NCBI GenBank assembly: GCA_963978895.1
Contig: OZ022244.1
Location: forward strand, 6,699,980-6,763,979
Reading direction: 5' to 3'
Length of the DNA stretch: 64,000 nt
From: Erpobdella octoculata
Taxonomy: Eukaryota > Annelida > Clitellata > Hirudinida > Erpobdellidae
Shown here: positions 22,837 through 39,773 of the stretch, piece by piece
Layout: every line of letters starts with the position of its first letter
Numbering within the stretch: the stretch's first letter is position 1
Position numbers and translations under genes: made by a program
The notes under the pieces: generated by a model
What the model saw: only the letters and a program-made list of their open reading frames with translations
What the model was told of the DNA's origin: nothing
Database searches by the model: none

Positions 22837-24504
22837 CATAGGCTATTTTAACTGTGTATTAATACACAAAGTGTGTATCTTTAAAAAAATTCGTGCATTT
22901 TTAAATTTGAAATTGTGTATTATTAAATATGTTATATTTTAATATTGCTAATTTTCGATTGCATTTTTAACATTTTAAACCTAATAATAATTATTAATTA
23001 GTGCAAAAACATCAATTTATATAGCAATAAAATATAACTTGTCTTGTATTTTATCCAAATAACGGTATTCTAAAAATAAATCTATATAGTACCTATTTAC
23101 TTAAATTCACTTTTTGTTTTTCGACTTCTCGTTAGTCATGAGCGCACGCATTCGTCTGCACTGCATCGTCATCGTCTACTGCGTAATGCATATAAGTATT
23201 AAATAATTTTATATTTATGAAATTTATGTTTAAAAATAATTATTTATAAATAATTTTACTTACTTTACAACACAAACTAGTAGAAAATTTTATTATGAAG
23301 CGTGCTAAAGCACCCGAAAAAATAGACGATTTTTTTTGGAAAGAGGACAAAAGGTACCTTAACTAATATTCGTCAATCATCATTCATCAATATGAAAAAA
23401 TTACACATTAGATAATAGAAAAGAGTTTTTAGACTTTTTCTCCTATTATAGTATGAAATTGTAGAATAATGTTTTTCCTTAGGAAGTAACTTTCACATTG
23501 TAATGATGTAATCCACACTGGGGGATAGTCAATCAGATGCAGTTAGTGTTGAACTGTTCTTAATTGCTAAATGTCACACAATCCACACTGTAATCTGTAA
23601 TCCACACTGGAGAAAAGCATTCAGTTGCACTCAGTATTAAATTGTACTTAGGTATTTAATAAATGCCACATTGGAGATTTGTATTCCAAACTGTAGAAAA
23701 GCCATTCAGTTGCAGTCAGTGTTGAATTGTCATTAGGTACTTAATAAATGTCACATTGGAGATTAGTATTCCAGACTGGAGAAAAGATAGACGTAATGTT
23801 GAACTAAAAAAACACAAACAACAGAAATGGTTCTCGTCAATGTTCGCAGAGGCAAAGTCAGCAGAAGCTGACAAACTGAAAAGGCCAAAACAAAAGGATT
23901 CTGAGAAAATTGGTTTTTAAGCAGTCTGTTCATTGAATTTGACACTTTGAATTTAATGGTACTTTTCAAATTATAAAATACATTTCAATACGATCAGTAC
24001 ATTTTAATTTAATACAATTTAAGTACTAAGTAAAAAGTTGTTAAATGTTAATATAGCGGATTCTAGCCTACAAAACAGAGTCAGGGGTCACCCCTTTGTA
24101 TATACTATTATAGACTACTAATCTACTCAGTCTGGCAAAAGAATTATTATTCAGTAATATAATTTTAGCAATTTTGTAATGAAAAGTTTCCTGTAAAAAA
24201 TTATAATAAGCCCATTTTCAGCAAAACAACAAAGTGCAACATTTAAAATGCACAGGCCCATCATAATTGTTTTGATATATTAGCTATAATTTGATATTTT
24301 TAAAATTTTTGTTGGAGGTGGAAAATAGTGGTTCAAGTCTTCAAGTATCCAAGGCTCCATTTACACCCAAATGCTACCAAAAAGTGTAGCAGCTGCTCTC
24401 CCAGACCCCCTAATCGTGGTTGGCTCACTTTGCTCACTTCGTCCACGTTGTGGGGTTACACACAAAAACTGTGTATTATTAAATATTCCTTAGAATAGCC
24501 TATG
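22837..24504 (+). mobile_element. hAT-like TIR element carrying a zinc-finger pseudogene
   Basis: Ends CATAGGCTATT and (reverse) CATAGGCTATT, with a perfect 8-bp target duplication CTGTCCTT (22829-22836 and 24505-24512). Eight-base duplications are typical of hAT elements. GTGTATTAATACAC-like motifs lie just inside the ends. No hAT transposase is recognised; the interior holds a coding-like start near 23296 and a decayed C2H2 array. Confidence 0.8.
23296..23919 (+). pseudogene. Decayed C2H2 zinc-finger gene inside the hAT-like element
   Basis: Near 23296 an open start reads MKRAKAPEKIDDFFWKEDK and is followed by a GT donor. From about 23490 to 23790 an 84-88 bp period appears, the length of one C2H2 finger with linker. 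One unit (around 23600-23630) reads HTGEK then, after an indel, FSC; the next (around 23690-23723) reads TVEKPFSCSQC. About four finger remnants are visible, all with stops or frameshifts. A final 44-codon frame (23787-23919: DRRNVELKKHKQQKWFSSMF..., ending in TAA) is open and Lys rich. Not a known hAT transposase; it may be a captured host gene. Function cannot be assigned. Confidence 0.6.
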
Positions 24505-24512
24505 CTGTCCTT

Positions 24513-26460
24513 TCCAATTTCTAAATGTTCTACATTACTTGATGTCTTTTAGACATTTTCTTTTTTTTGTCTTGAAATGAAATATATAAAATAACATAAA
24601 ACTTTTTAATATGAAAACTTTTTAGCATTCAACCTCTCCTAGTCTCTAACATTTCTCCGCTTTAGCCTTCTTTTCTTCCCTTTGCATTAAAAATGACAAC
24701 TCTACTAAACCAATGCACAATGATGTTTCAAGAAGCAGGTACTAATTTCAATGCAATATGCAATCAGCGCCAAATTCTAGATTTCTAATTCTTGAAGCAG
24801 ACCGTATTGAGAAAAATACCCCTAAATTAAAAACAAATGGATTTTTTTTCTTCTAAATAGCGCATTTTACTGGAGTTTAATTGGTTGACTGAAACACGAA
24901 ACACGCTAGAGATGTTTTTATGAACAGGCAGGCACGAACAAGGATCACATCGTGCAATTGAGATATTTGAAACACATGGATAGCTATGATCACTTAATCA
25001 CAAGCTAATATGGGACATATGCGACTTATATAGTGCACTGAATTATCCGCTGTATTTCTGATAGATATGTTATAATAATAAATAATAATAATACAATTTA
25101 TAACGCGCCATATGTCAATTGTTTGTATAGAAGTATAAATAATAATGATTCGCAGGCGCGCTATGAGTTATGAGTAAGTACACTTGATGAGCCGTCTTAC
25201 TATTTTGTTAATAAATCTATGCGTTGATGAATGCAATGGTTAGAAAAATAGTTCAAACTTTAGTTATGCAAAAATAGTCATATATTTGAAGAAAGTATAA
25301 AAAAGTATATAAAAGTTGCTATTGGACATTAATATTATGGTGTCAACGGGTGAATATATAATGTGGGATTATCAGAGTTCAAAGAAACATGCAAACAACG
25401 TGGCTATAATACTAAAATAAAAAATTTTTTTTGAGACGGGATGGATATGAGGAAAGGTGACAGTCTTGCGGTAATGAAGTGGGGTGCAGAGATCTTATGT
25501 CTCCATTTCACTTTCTTTTCCCAAATCAAACAAAATAAAACTGAAAACTTTAAATGAAAATAAACAAGACAAATGAGTAGAAATGATAATGTTTAACGAC
25601 GAAACATTTATTTTATTTACAACATTGATCATTCTACTCGACACAAAACCATGAATGAAAGCCTGATTAGAATAGTTTTAAAAGAACTGGCAAATGACAT
25701 TATTAGTTTACAGAAGGAAGACGAATTGATGATGAGTTGAAGGAGTTCATATTTTGTCATAACATTCCTGGCCGTATAAAGAAAGCGAACACATTTGCTG
25801 CATAGATAAAAATCCATTAAAAATAAAGTGGACACCAAATGTGGAATATGTTGTCATTTTATTTCCGAGAAGTTTTAAAAGGTTCAACAACAAATTAATT
25901 CAAAAATTGTGTGAATACGTGATGAATTTCGTGTTCGAATTTGTGTAACTTTTCAGACGATAAATTCAAAAAATGTGCAGCTGATAGCTGTACCGAGTGA
26001 AATATATTAACTTTTGGGCTCTTAACAATAATAATCATTTAAATACAGAATAGTAGTGAAATATAATATTCTCCACATAATATTATAAATTATAATATTA
26101 TCTCTGCACATATACCAAAAGAAGGTATGCAAATCAATGCGTCAGCAAGTTATTCATGAATATGGAAATTAGAAAAGACAATGAATGAAGAACAGAGATA
26201 AACGTCTAGCGCTGAAAACTGTGGAGTTGGAACAAAGAAATGAGACGATGAGCTATGGGGAGAGTGTGTGCAAGAGCCTCGAAAGAAAGAGAGAACGTGA
26301 AAGAAAGAGAGCGTAGGCAGGCGAAGAACTAAAAGTTTTATAGGCGGGCTGCAAGTTTCCAGGCCAAGAAACACACGAAATAATCTGATGAGCAAGACAC
26401 AGATGCTTGCTATCCGAAGGTTGCAGAAGTGGAGCTGCAAGATGCGTGGTATAACACACG
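24513..26460. other. Intergenic region upstream of actin A
   Basis: AT-rich with short ORFs only. The minus-strand ORFs at 26150-26591 overlap the actin A promoter and are rejected as genes. No element recognised. Confidence 0.45.
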
Positions 26461-26461
26461 G

Positions 26462-26493
26462 CCATATATGGCAATGCCTTACGGCTATATAAG
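26462..26493 (+). promoter_or_regulatory. Actin A promoter: CArG box and TATA box
   Basis: CArG box CCATATATGG at 26462-26471 (the binding site type of serum response factor) and TATA box TATATAAG at 26486-26493. The start of transcription is expected near 26515-26525. The 5'UTR block that follows (CACCGCTATCTCGTACTTGT, GCACCGACCTGCA) is shared by all four actins. Confidence 0.85.
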
Positions 26494-26605
26494 ACGATTC
26501 CAACAGTTCCATTCTCACCGCTATCTCGTACTTGTGCCTCGCTAAGCACCGACCTGCAGTTTAATTTTCCGGAGTTTAAAGTTGTAATCAAACCAAAAAA
26601 ACAAA

Positions 26606-28073
<1,468 letters not shown>

Positions 28074-28170
28074 GCACCAGTTCTCTACAAAAATATCTGT
28101 CTGTGTCTAGAAATGTTGTCCTGTCATTTTCCTTATATGTATTTTCGTTTTTGTCATGTTTTTGTGGCAG

Positions 28171-28176
28171 AATAAA
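28171..28176 (+). terminator. Polyadenylation signal of actin A
   Basis: AATAAA about 100 bp after the stop codon; a second AATAAA lies near 28206. Confidence 0.6.
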
Positions 28177-28259
28177 TGAAGTCCATATTCCAATATATGT
28201 TGAAGAAGAAATAAATATATTTTTTAAAAAGTTTTGCTGTTCGAAATAGTCATTCTTCA

Positions 28260-30449
28260 AATATATTTTTTTTAACGAGCTATGCAATGCAAACGCATGG
28301 AAGTCAAAAGCTTGCTATCTGCAGCTCTTCAAAGTGGTGGCAGACGTTTACAGCAAATTTATTTGTGTGCGACTTCTTACGGTTAACACTGATATTTGTC
28401 AAGTTAAAGATCTAATACATGAAAATTAAATGCATTTGTGTATCAATCAGCATCGAATGTAAACACATAAACCGATTTTATTGAAAATTTTAACTTATAA
28501 CACTTGATGAGCTTGTTCAGATGGCTTGTTTCCATTTGAAAAAAAAACAACAAAACTGCCAGCCGGTTGGCGTTTTATGGCCAAATTTCTGGTCTACGCC
28601 GGGTAATGCAATGGTTATCCCAGCTAGTTTTATATAAATAAATCTGTTCCACACAAAACAATATCTGTAAAATATTTATTCATGCAACTGATTTGCATTT
28701 ATCAACCTTAATGTCATTTAGTTTTCGTAAGCATAGGGCTAAATTAAAGTGAAATAGTAAATTATTTATTGCAGTTTTTAGCATTCCGTTAACCAATTTC
28801 GCGTATTCAATACAATTGAAAAAACTTACAGTTTCTGGTCCGCGGGCTTTAAGGGACGTTTAGTTATCCAAACGAATCATCCAAAAAAGATGACTTTCTC
28901 TTTCTAACTTTGCACTTCTTCAAATATTCACGACATTGCATAATTTAAATTGTGATGTAAAATTTCTTTAAAACAATTAATTCCTACAAAACTACAAACT
29001 CAATTAATTGAAAACTTTCATAAAAAGAATATAGATTAGTGTAAAGTGGAGTATTACAGCCACGTTTTTGTTGAATTAAAAAAAAACGTTGAAGAATAAG
29101 ATCAAGTATCAAAACACTGCTCTCATTAATTTTTCTCACATCAAATATGATTTGTTTGAACATTTTAAAACAAGCTTTTTTAGATAATTCCAAAAAAGTG
29201 TAAGCCTCTAGTGTGGGGTAATTTCGTCATTGAGAAGCCATCCAGCCAGGGTCGGATTACTGAACGCCCTACTGAGCTCAGGCCCGGGGGCCCAAAAACC
29301 GAGAGGGTCCCAGAGTTACTAAGCAACACAAATTTTGGAGTAAAAAATTCTTTTTTGAGAGGAAATATGAAAAGAGTTTTTTAAACATTAGATTTTTTTA
29401 TATTTTTTGGGCAGACCAGAATTAACCCCCATCGCATTAAGTTCCCCTACGCCTATGGTTGAGTGTAATTTGTAGGGTTTGCAACTGCTTGAACTTGCAA
29501 AACAATCTCCTGTGTCGTAGATACACCATATAACCCTATAAGTCCCTATACGAGCCAGGAACTTAAGTGTTTTTTTAAGTTAGCTGATTGAAGAATTTTA
29601 ATAACTCAAAAAAAAATGAGAGTCAATATTTAAATTTGTTCTATTAGAAATGATTTTTTTTTCATTTGAACAGGAAAAACAAAATTTTCGACACTGGCCA
29701 TGTTTTATTAATCGTATAGTGGAAAAATGAACAAATTTATTTACTGTTTACATTTAAGGTAGAACTACATTGTCCAAATCTAAAGCAGTTTTCAAAGATT
29801 ATATTTCAAAGTGCCAACGTTTTTAGCAGGAATACTCTGCAAGCCTAGTTTGGAACTACCTGCACCGTTCTTCCTTAGACATTCAATTAGAAGTTCTCAA
29901 AGGTTTCAGCATGCCGACTGTTATCTGTTATAAACGCGATGCCGCGATGCAGCAGATGTGTGTGAGCGACTCTATTTATAGCGATACGATCTGTTAGAAA
30001 ACGCAAGAACAGGTGCAATCAATTACCGTGTATATGTGTGTGTGTCCAAACAAAGCATCTGCCTGGCAAACAACTCAAGTTACCAGCCGACAAGATCGGG
30101 TGTGCTGCTTATCCATCAGCCGTGCACACTGCCTTATATCGTTTAAGCGGAAATAAATACCGCGTTCATTCTTGATAGAATATATACATGCGCATTGCGT
30201 TTCTCTATACATTATTATATCTTTTACTAGTTTAGAATTTTCTGCATGTGTGCATGGATAAGAAATTTTAGAAGAAAGTTAAACATTGCCTTTTAAGAAC
30301 TAAACCTAAGAGTTTAGATAATGAAAGATTACTTGTTTTAGACTACAAAATAACAGCTATTCAGTGTTTACACAAATTTCTATTTTTTTCACTGTTAACG
30401 ATTTTTTATTGTATTCACAATTTTTCAAACTTTTGAGTAAATACAAATT
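28260..30449. other. Spacer between actins A and B
   Basis: No gene recognised. Near 29247 a segment (CCAGGGTCGGATTACTG, GGCCCGGGGGCCC) looks like one end of a hAT element, but I cannot find its partner. Confidence 0.4.
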
Positions 30450-30896
30450 CAGTGGCGGATTTAAGAAAGGATACACGGATATCTTAATGCATTATGCATT
30501 TTTTCTATTGCTATTATTACTATATAAAATTGTTCATTAAGCGGGAAGATCGCCTAATGCATTTTCTTCAGAAAAATAATCAGAGATTTTCCTAATAAGT
30601 GGTTTATACCTCATGAGGTACATTTCCAAAAAGTTTCCAAAACATCATGCATTTCTTCATCAACAATAGCTCATTACTGGTAGAAGTCGTAGTTACTTTT
30701 TCTAAAAACTTTAGCGCCCCGCTCAAAAGACTTTCGGTACTCCCTCCAAATAGCGTGTGGGACACGTATTCCATCTTCCCTTAGCTACGCTGCAGAAAAA
30801 TATGTCAGTAAAGTGAAGATTTACAATGCATTCTTCCTTTGTGCAAATGCATGGCGCTCCCCTGTTCTCAGAACAAACGTTTCTTATCCGCCTCTG
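30450..30896. mobile_element. Possible hAT-like MITE
   Basis: Inverted ends CAGTGGCGGATTTAAGAAA and (reverse) CAGAGGCGGATAAGAAA. The flanking 8-mers do not match, so the insertion is old or the boundary is wrong. Nothing coding is recognised inside. Confidence 0.45.
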
Positions 30897-31287
30897 AAGT
30901 TTACTATTTGTTTTAATTAGGAGCACGTGTCATGATTTGGTTAGCTGCCATTACAATTCCTGTTATTTACCATTTTGTTCTTTTAATTGCCATCTTCAGT
31001 TATTTGATTTCAAATAAGTTTTATACTCGGGTAATAATAAAATAAGTCTAGACGCTCTAGGAAAACTATTATGTATTAAGCCAATATGGCAATTTTGTAT
31101 TCTCAGAAATTTAGAAACTGTATACTAAAACCTGTAATTGAATATACATTTAAAAGAGTTTGGTCTCAGCTAACAAACGCCATCAAAAGTGTTTATAATA
31201 GCTCAATATCTCTCTTTGTTATGCAGATATTATTTATTGAAAAATCAAAACAGATAATTTCTAGTACGAAAAATATATTTCTCAGAG

Positions 31288-31293
31288 TTTATT
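31288..31293 (-). terminator. Possible polyadenylation signal of actin B
   Basis: AATAAA on the minus strand about 190 bp after the stop codon. Confidence 0.35.
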
Positions 31294-31484
31294 TTAGACA
31301 AAAACAGCTTAACGAAAATCACCGAAAATAGAATATGGACGATCGAACTAGGAACAATATATTTTTTTTAAATGTAATAAAATAAATCCCAAATCTCGAT
31401 CTTGTGAGCAGGGAATAAACAACACAAAATATTTGAAGCTGCTTGGAGTTGTTTTCCAGCACCACAGCCCAAAGATACAGGCGT

Positions 31485-33543
<2,059 letters not shown>

Positions 33544-33657
33544 TTTGCTGTTTTTGCTTGATTACAACTTAAAACTACGGAAAATTAAATTGCAGGTCGG
33601 TGCTGAGCGAGGCACAAGTACGAGATAGCGGTGAAGTTGGAATTCTTAATTGTATCG

Positions 33658-33690
33658 TATTTATATGCCCGACCCACCCTCCATATATGG
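33658..33690 (-). promoter_or_regulatory. Actin B promoter: TATA box and CArG box
   Basis: On the minus strand: CArG CCATATATGG (33681-33690) then TATAAATA (33658-33665), 15-16 bp apart as in the other actins. The TATA variant differs from the TATATAAG of A, C and D. The shared 5'UTR block follows to the ATG at 33543. Confidence 0.85.
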
Positions 33691-33959
33691 CGCTGCATAC
33701 CTAGGGATTTTTTAAGAACTGCTAGCGTTTGTACTATTCTAGCCTGCAGCATCAGGAACGACCGGAACCGCCGAACAGCCCACCGCTTGTTCGGTTAGGC
33801 ACAACAAATGCGATCGACTCTGCCCCTGCTGCTTAACCCTACGTAGTATTTTACATACGCATTCACTCTCACTACTGTAACTATTCCAGTGCTTTCTCTC
33901 TATTTTTCTTTTTTTCATTCTTTCGTCCATCTTTTTTTTTATTATAATTTCTTCCACTT

Positions 33960-34178
33960 CATTATTATTATCATCATCAGCATCACCACCACCACTACCA
34001 CAACCATCACCATCACAATCACCATCACCATCACCATCACCATCACCATCACCATCACCATCACCATCACCATCACCATCACCATCACCATCACCATCAC
34101 CATCACCATCACCATCACCATCACCATCACCATCACCATCACCATCACCATCATCATCATCATCATCATCATCATCAT
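33960..34178. repeat. CATCAC hexamer / CAT microsatellite between actins B and C
   Basis: About 140 bp of pure CATCAC repeats preceded by CAC-rich and followed by CAT-only sequence. Open frames of Ile-Thr and Met-Val repeats on the two strands come from it. It sits between the divergent promoters of actins B and C. Confidence 0.95.
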
Positions 34179-34179
34179 A

Positions 34180-35440
34180 ATGGCAGCAAGAATGATTTTA
34201 CAAATTTAACTTTGAGATTTTTTTTCTAATGTGAACGTTTTTTCTGTGAAATGACATAACTGCAATTTAGATACAGTAATTAAATGTCAATTTACCATCA
34301 CTCGGTCTTCTCTAATTGTTCAATAATGCTGCAATAATTTCAAGTGTTTTCATTAGCCAGACTTGCAAGGTAGGTGGTGGAAAGCCAGACAGAATGATTC
34401 ACTGTACTTGTGCCTTGAGATAACCAGATAGTAATATGTTTACAGGTACATACATTAAACATACATACTTTTAACTGCAGGTAAATATACTACTTTTAAT
34501 TAATTAATGTTTACGTTTTAATTAAACGTTTACTTTTAATTAAATTTACGTTTTGAAAAATTGTTTTTAAATATTATAAACACAACCAATTCCAGGAACA
34601 ACAGTTTTTTTTCTTTTAAATGGTCTTTCTATCATGTATCAAACATTCTATTAGCCATTCAAATTTGAAATGTTTTGATGGTTTTTCAAATCGATAACAA
34701 TTACAGATTTAATGAAAACCTCTTAAATGCCAATCTTCAGAGCTTTTCGCTCTTTGGTCTGGAATCTTTAACATCACAACAGTTTTCTATATGGCGGTGA
34801 TGATCATAGTGGAAATATACTGGCGGTGGTGATAATGATGGTTGTGGTGATGATTACGATTGCGAACACATCAAAACTATTATGATGATTCAAAGAGAAA
34901 ACCAAGTTTAAAATTTTGAGAAAAAACCCTGATAAATTGAAAAATCATTAGTAATAATTTATATTTTATACTTACACACTTAATTACCAACAAATCTTTA
35001 ATTTAGTAACAGTTATAAGTAAAGTAAATTTCAACTATTAATAGAAAAACCACCAAAAAGTGGGGAAAAGTTACATCGCATGCGTAGCCTGCTAACCATT
35101 ATTAAACACAATCATTTAAATTTATTGTTTACATTTTCAACAGCTAAAATACGATTTTTGAATAAATTTAATAAGTTCGTCTATTAGAGGTTTTAATTTG
35201 AACAAGTTTTAACTTTTAATTTATAGCATTTTCAAAACCATACATAAAATCAGAATGAAAGTGAAACTGTCATTTATGTTAATAGAAACAAATCTAATTT
35301 TAACTTCGCACACTTGCATAGGTGCATATATGGTATATAGGGATCCAATGAAACATTACAAAAATCAACCCTTCTATACAGCAAACGATCGCTACTGCGG
35401 TGCTGATAGTCATACACAAAAGCAAAGCCAAAAAAGTATG
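34180..35440. other. Upstream region of actin C
   Basis: No gene seen. A CArG-like CATATATGG lies near 35325, about 120 bp upstream of the main CArG box. Confidence 0.4.
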
Positions 35441-35445
35441 CAACG

Positions 35446-35477
35446 CCATATATGGCAAGAAGGTTTGCCTATATAAG
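35446..35477 (+). promoter_or_regulatory. Actin C promoter: CArG box and TATA box
   Basis: CCATATATGG at 35446-35455 and TATATAAG at 35470-35477. From the CArG box to the ATG at 35590 the sequence matches the actin D promoter almost base for base. Confidence 0.88.
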
Positions 35478-35589
35478 ATTCGATCGCGAGTTTCATTCTC
35501 ACCGCTATCTCGTTCTTGTGCCTCGCTCAGCACCGACCTGCAATTTAATTTTCCGGAGTTTTAAGTTGTAATCAAACAAAAACAACAAA

Positions 35590-37334
<1,745 letters not shown>

Positions 37335-37535
37335 GCACCAGAGTATTTTCGTTGTGGTGCTGGAAAGCAGTTTCGAGCAGTTTATTTTTCTAAATTTAGT
37401 TTTATTTTCTACGCGAATTCATAATTTTCGGTGTCAAATATTTGTTTCTTAGATAAATTTATTTTAAACAAACTTGAAGTTCCTAGTTTTAGTCAAATGT
37501 TATGTTCTTTTTTGTTAACTTCTTCCTCTGTTTCG

Positions 37536-37541
37536 AATAAA
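37536..37541 (+). terminator. Polyadenylation signal of actin C
   Basis: AATAAA about 200 bp after the stop codon, followed by a T-rich stretch. Confidence 0.55.
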
Positions 37542-38500
37542 GTTATTTTTGCTCTCTAGATAATTTTTTCAATTCTTTCTTCAAGCAATGAATTATAACT
37601 TTATGTTTCAAGAAGTTCAATTAATATCCGAGTAGTTGAAACAAATTTAAAGTAACATTTGCCTTTTAGTAAACCTGTTGGTCAAAATTTATTTTTCTTG
37701 ACAACAAACTTAGTTAGCAGTTGTGGAAATCACTAAAAGCTAATAACATTTTTTCATGTAAACTGTAAAGAAATGAAATCAACTGTGTTTCTCAATGAAA
37801 ACTGAAGGATCAGATTTTTTAATTTCACGGCATAGACTTTATGGGAGAGGGTTGCAAGGGGTTAACGTGTTACTAGAAAAAAAAACAAAAAACAGTAAAG
37901 AATGTTAAATAAATAAATAAAAATGTTTACTTACAAATTATTGCCAAGCAAGGATAAGTTACAGGTTTCACTAACTGCTGTTTTTTTAGCGGATATCTAT
38001 TGATGGTGAATGCTCGTCATGCATAAGACAATTCAATTCACTTGAATTCAAAGTATCATTTGATTAGGCCAGTGGCGTAGCTAGGGTCTTCTGCGCCCGG
38101 GGACAAAACACAAAATGTGCGCCCCCTACATAAAATATGTCGAACTACATAAAATATAATAACTGTCGTACTCAGTATTTGCATGTAGGGTACAGTCTCT
38201 GGCGCCTATATACATGCATTTCAGTGTATTTAAATTTCTATATGCACATTGCACCTTACATCATAATTGTATTGTTCTTTCTTAGTTTTTACTATTATAC
38301 TGTTTTTCTTACAATTACAAAATATTAATGAATATGATTACGTATATAATTAGATTCTTTCAATTTATTTTTCCAGTAGTTATTATAATTCTGTATTTTT
38401 CTTGTCCGCTTAGTCAGAAGTGCGAAAGAAAAATTAGAAAATTTAAAAGCAAAACAACAGATAGGTATTGTCTAAAATTGTGGTAAAAATGAGCTGAGTT

Positions 38501-39539
38501 TTAAACAAAATTTATTTTTCTTGCTTTTACTGCAGCAAACTGGTTAATTATATCATCAAAATCAATCTGTTCAAGAACTTCCCTCTCCCCACTCATTAGG
38601 GCCAGATCGCTAAGTCTATCTTGTCCCATGGATGCTCGAAGGTAGGAAAGAATTATTTTTAATTTACTGAAGGATCGCTCACAGCTGGCAATCAAGACAG
38701 CTATGGTAAGAAAGATTTGTAGAGCAACACGCAAATTTGGAAAAACATCTTCTCCGTAACTAACAATGAACGACAAGAGTTCTGTAGGAATCTTTGGTGC
38801 AGTATCCTGGCGGGTCTCAAGGAGCATTCTGCAGTCACATATTTCATTTAATAACTCAATTCCTTCAACATCCGAGTCATAAAAATTTCCAAATTCAATA
38901 CAATGATGACGGAGACTGTCAAGATCTTTGTCATTCAAAAGTTTGTCTAAATCAAGTAAGAATCCAAATTTGAAGTTCAGATCTTTGAGACGAGTAAACC
39001 TTGCTGTCATCTCCTGTTGAAGTCGATCTAAAATACTCTTCATGATCCGAACAATTTCTTCTTCTGCCGAAAGTACTGCATCTCGGGCAAGTTCTCCAGG
39101 CATCCTTCTCCATCGCCTCACATCTTTCCTTTGCTTTTAGCACTGAATCCATGGCATATGTCTTCACGGATTCTTGTAATATCCGTGTGCATAGATTCAA
39201 TATCCAAAGACTCTTCGTGAAAATTCATTGTTGGATCTTGAAGTCTTTTCTGAACACGGTCGATTTTTTTGAGTATGTCATGCCAGAAAGGAAGGAAAAC
39301 TAAGAAGTTGAAACTAAGAATACTTTGTAGCAGAATTACAGCATCGCCTCTAGTTTCTTGTGTTTCAGTTGTATCTTCAGACATTATTTCCAGTAGACTA
39401 ACTATATTATCAAGTCCATCATGGATTGCTTTAACACATTCTGCTCTAGCACTCCATCGTGTTTCTGATTCACGCTTGACTGTGATGGTCACTACTTTTT
39501 TAAGTTTTTCCCATCGACGGGTTGATCTTGAAAGGAATT
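38501..39539 (-). pseudogene. hAT transposase, C-terminal part
   Basis: Continues the transposase after the gypsy insertion (frame SRSTRRWEKLKKVVTIT, then ESETRWSARAECVKAIHD). It ends with the hAT dimerisation region (LIASCERSFSKLKIILSYLR, RLSDLALMSGERE). A frame change near 39118-39121 breaks it. Not functional as it stands. Confidence 0.85.
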
Positions 39540-39544
39540 GATAA

Positions 39545-39763
39545 TGTTATGACCCGATAAACAACGACGTTAGTTATATTTCGAATATAGTTTATTTAAC
39601 CATTAAAACGATACAGCGCTCAGCCATCAACAACGAGAGAGAAACTCAAAAAAGGACGTTAATGGAAGGAAAACAAAGATATTAATATCCACAACCGTAG
39701 ATATTAATATTAACTGTCAATTATAAAAATATATAATTAATACAATTAAATGTCTCCATAACA
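39545..39763 (-). repeat. 3' LTR of the gypsy element
   Basis: 219 bp, TGTTATG...CATAACA on either strand reading. No difference from the 5' LTR was noticed on reading. Confidence 0.95.
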
Positions 39764-39773
39764 CCTCCCCCTC

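Noticed and set aside
33889..34209. Ile-Thr and Met-Val repeat ORFs on both strands
   Set aside because: Translations of the CATCAC array.
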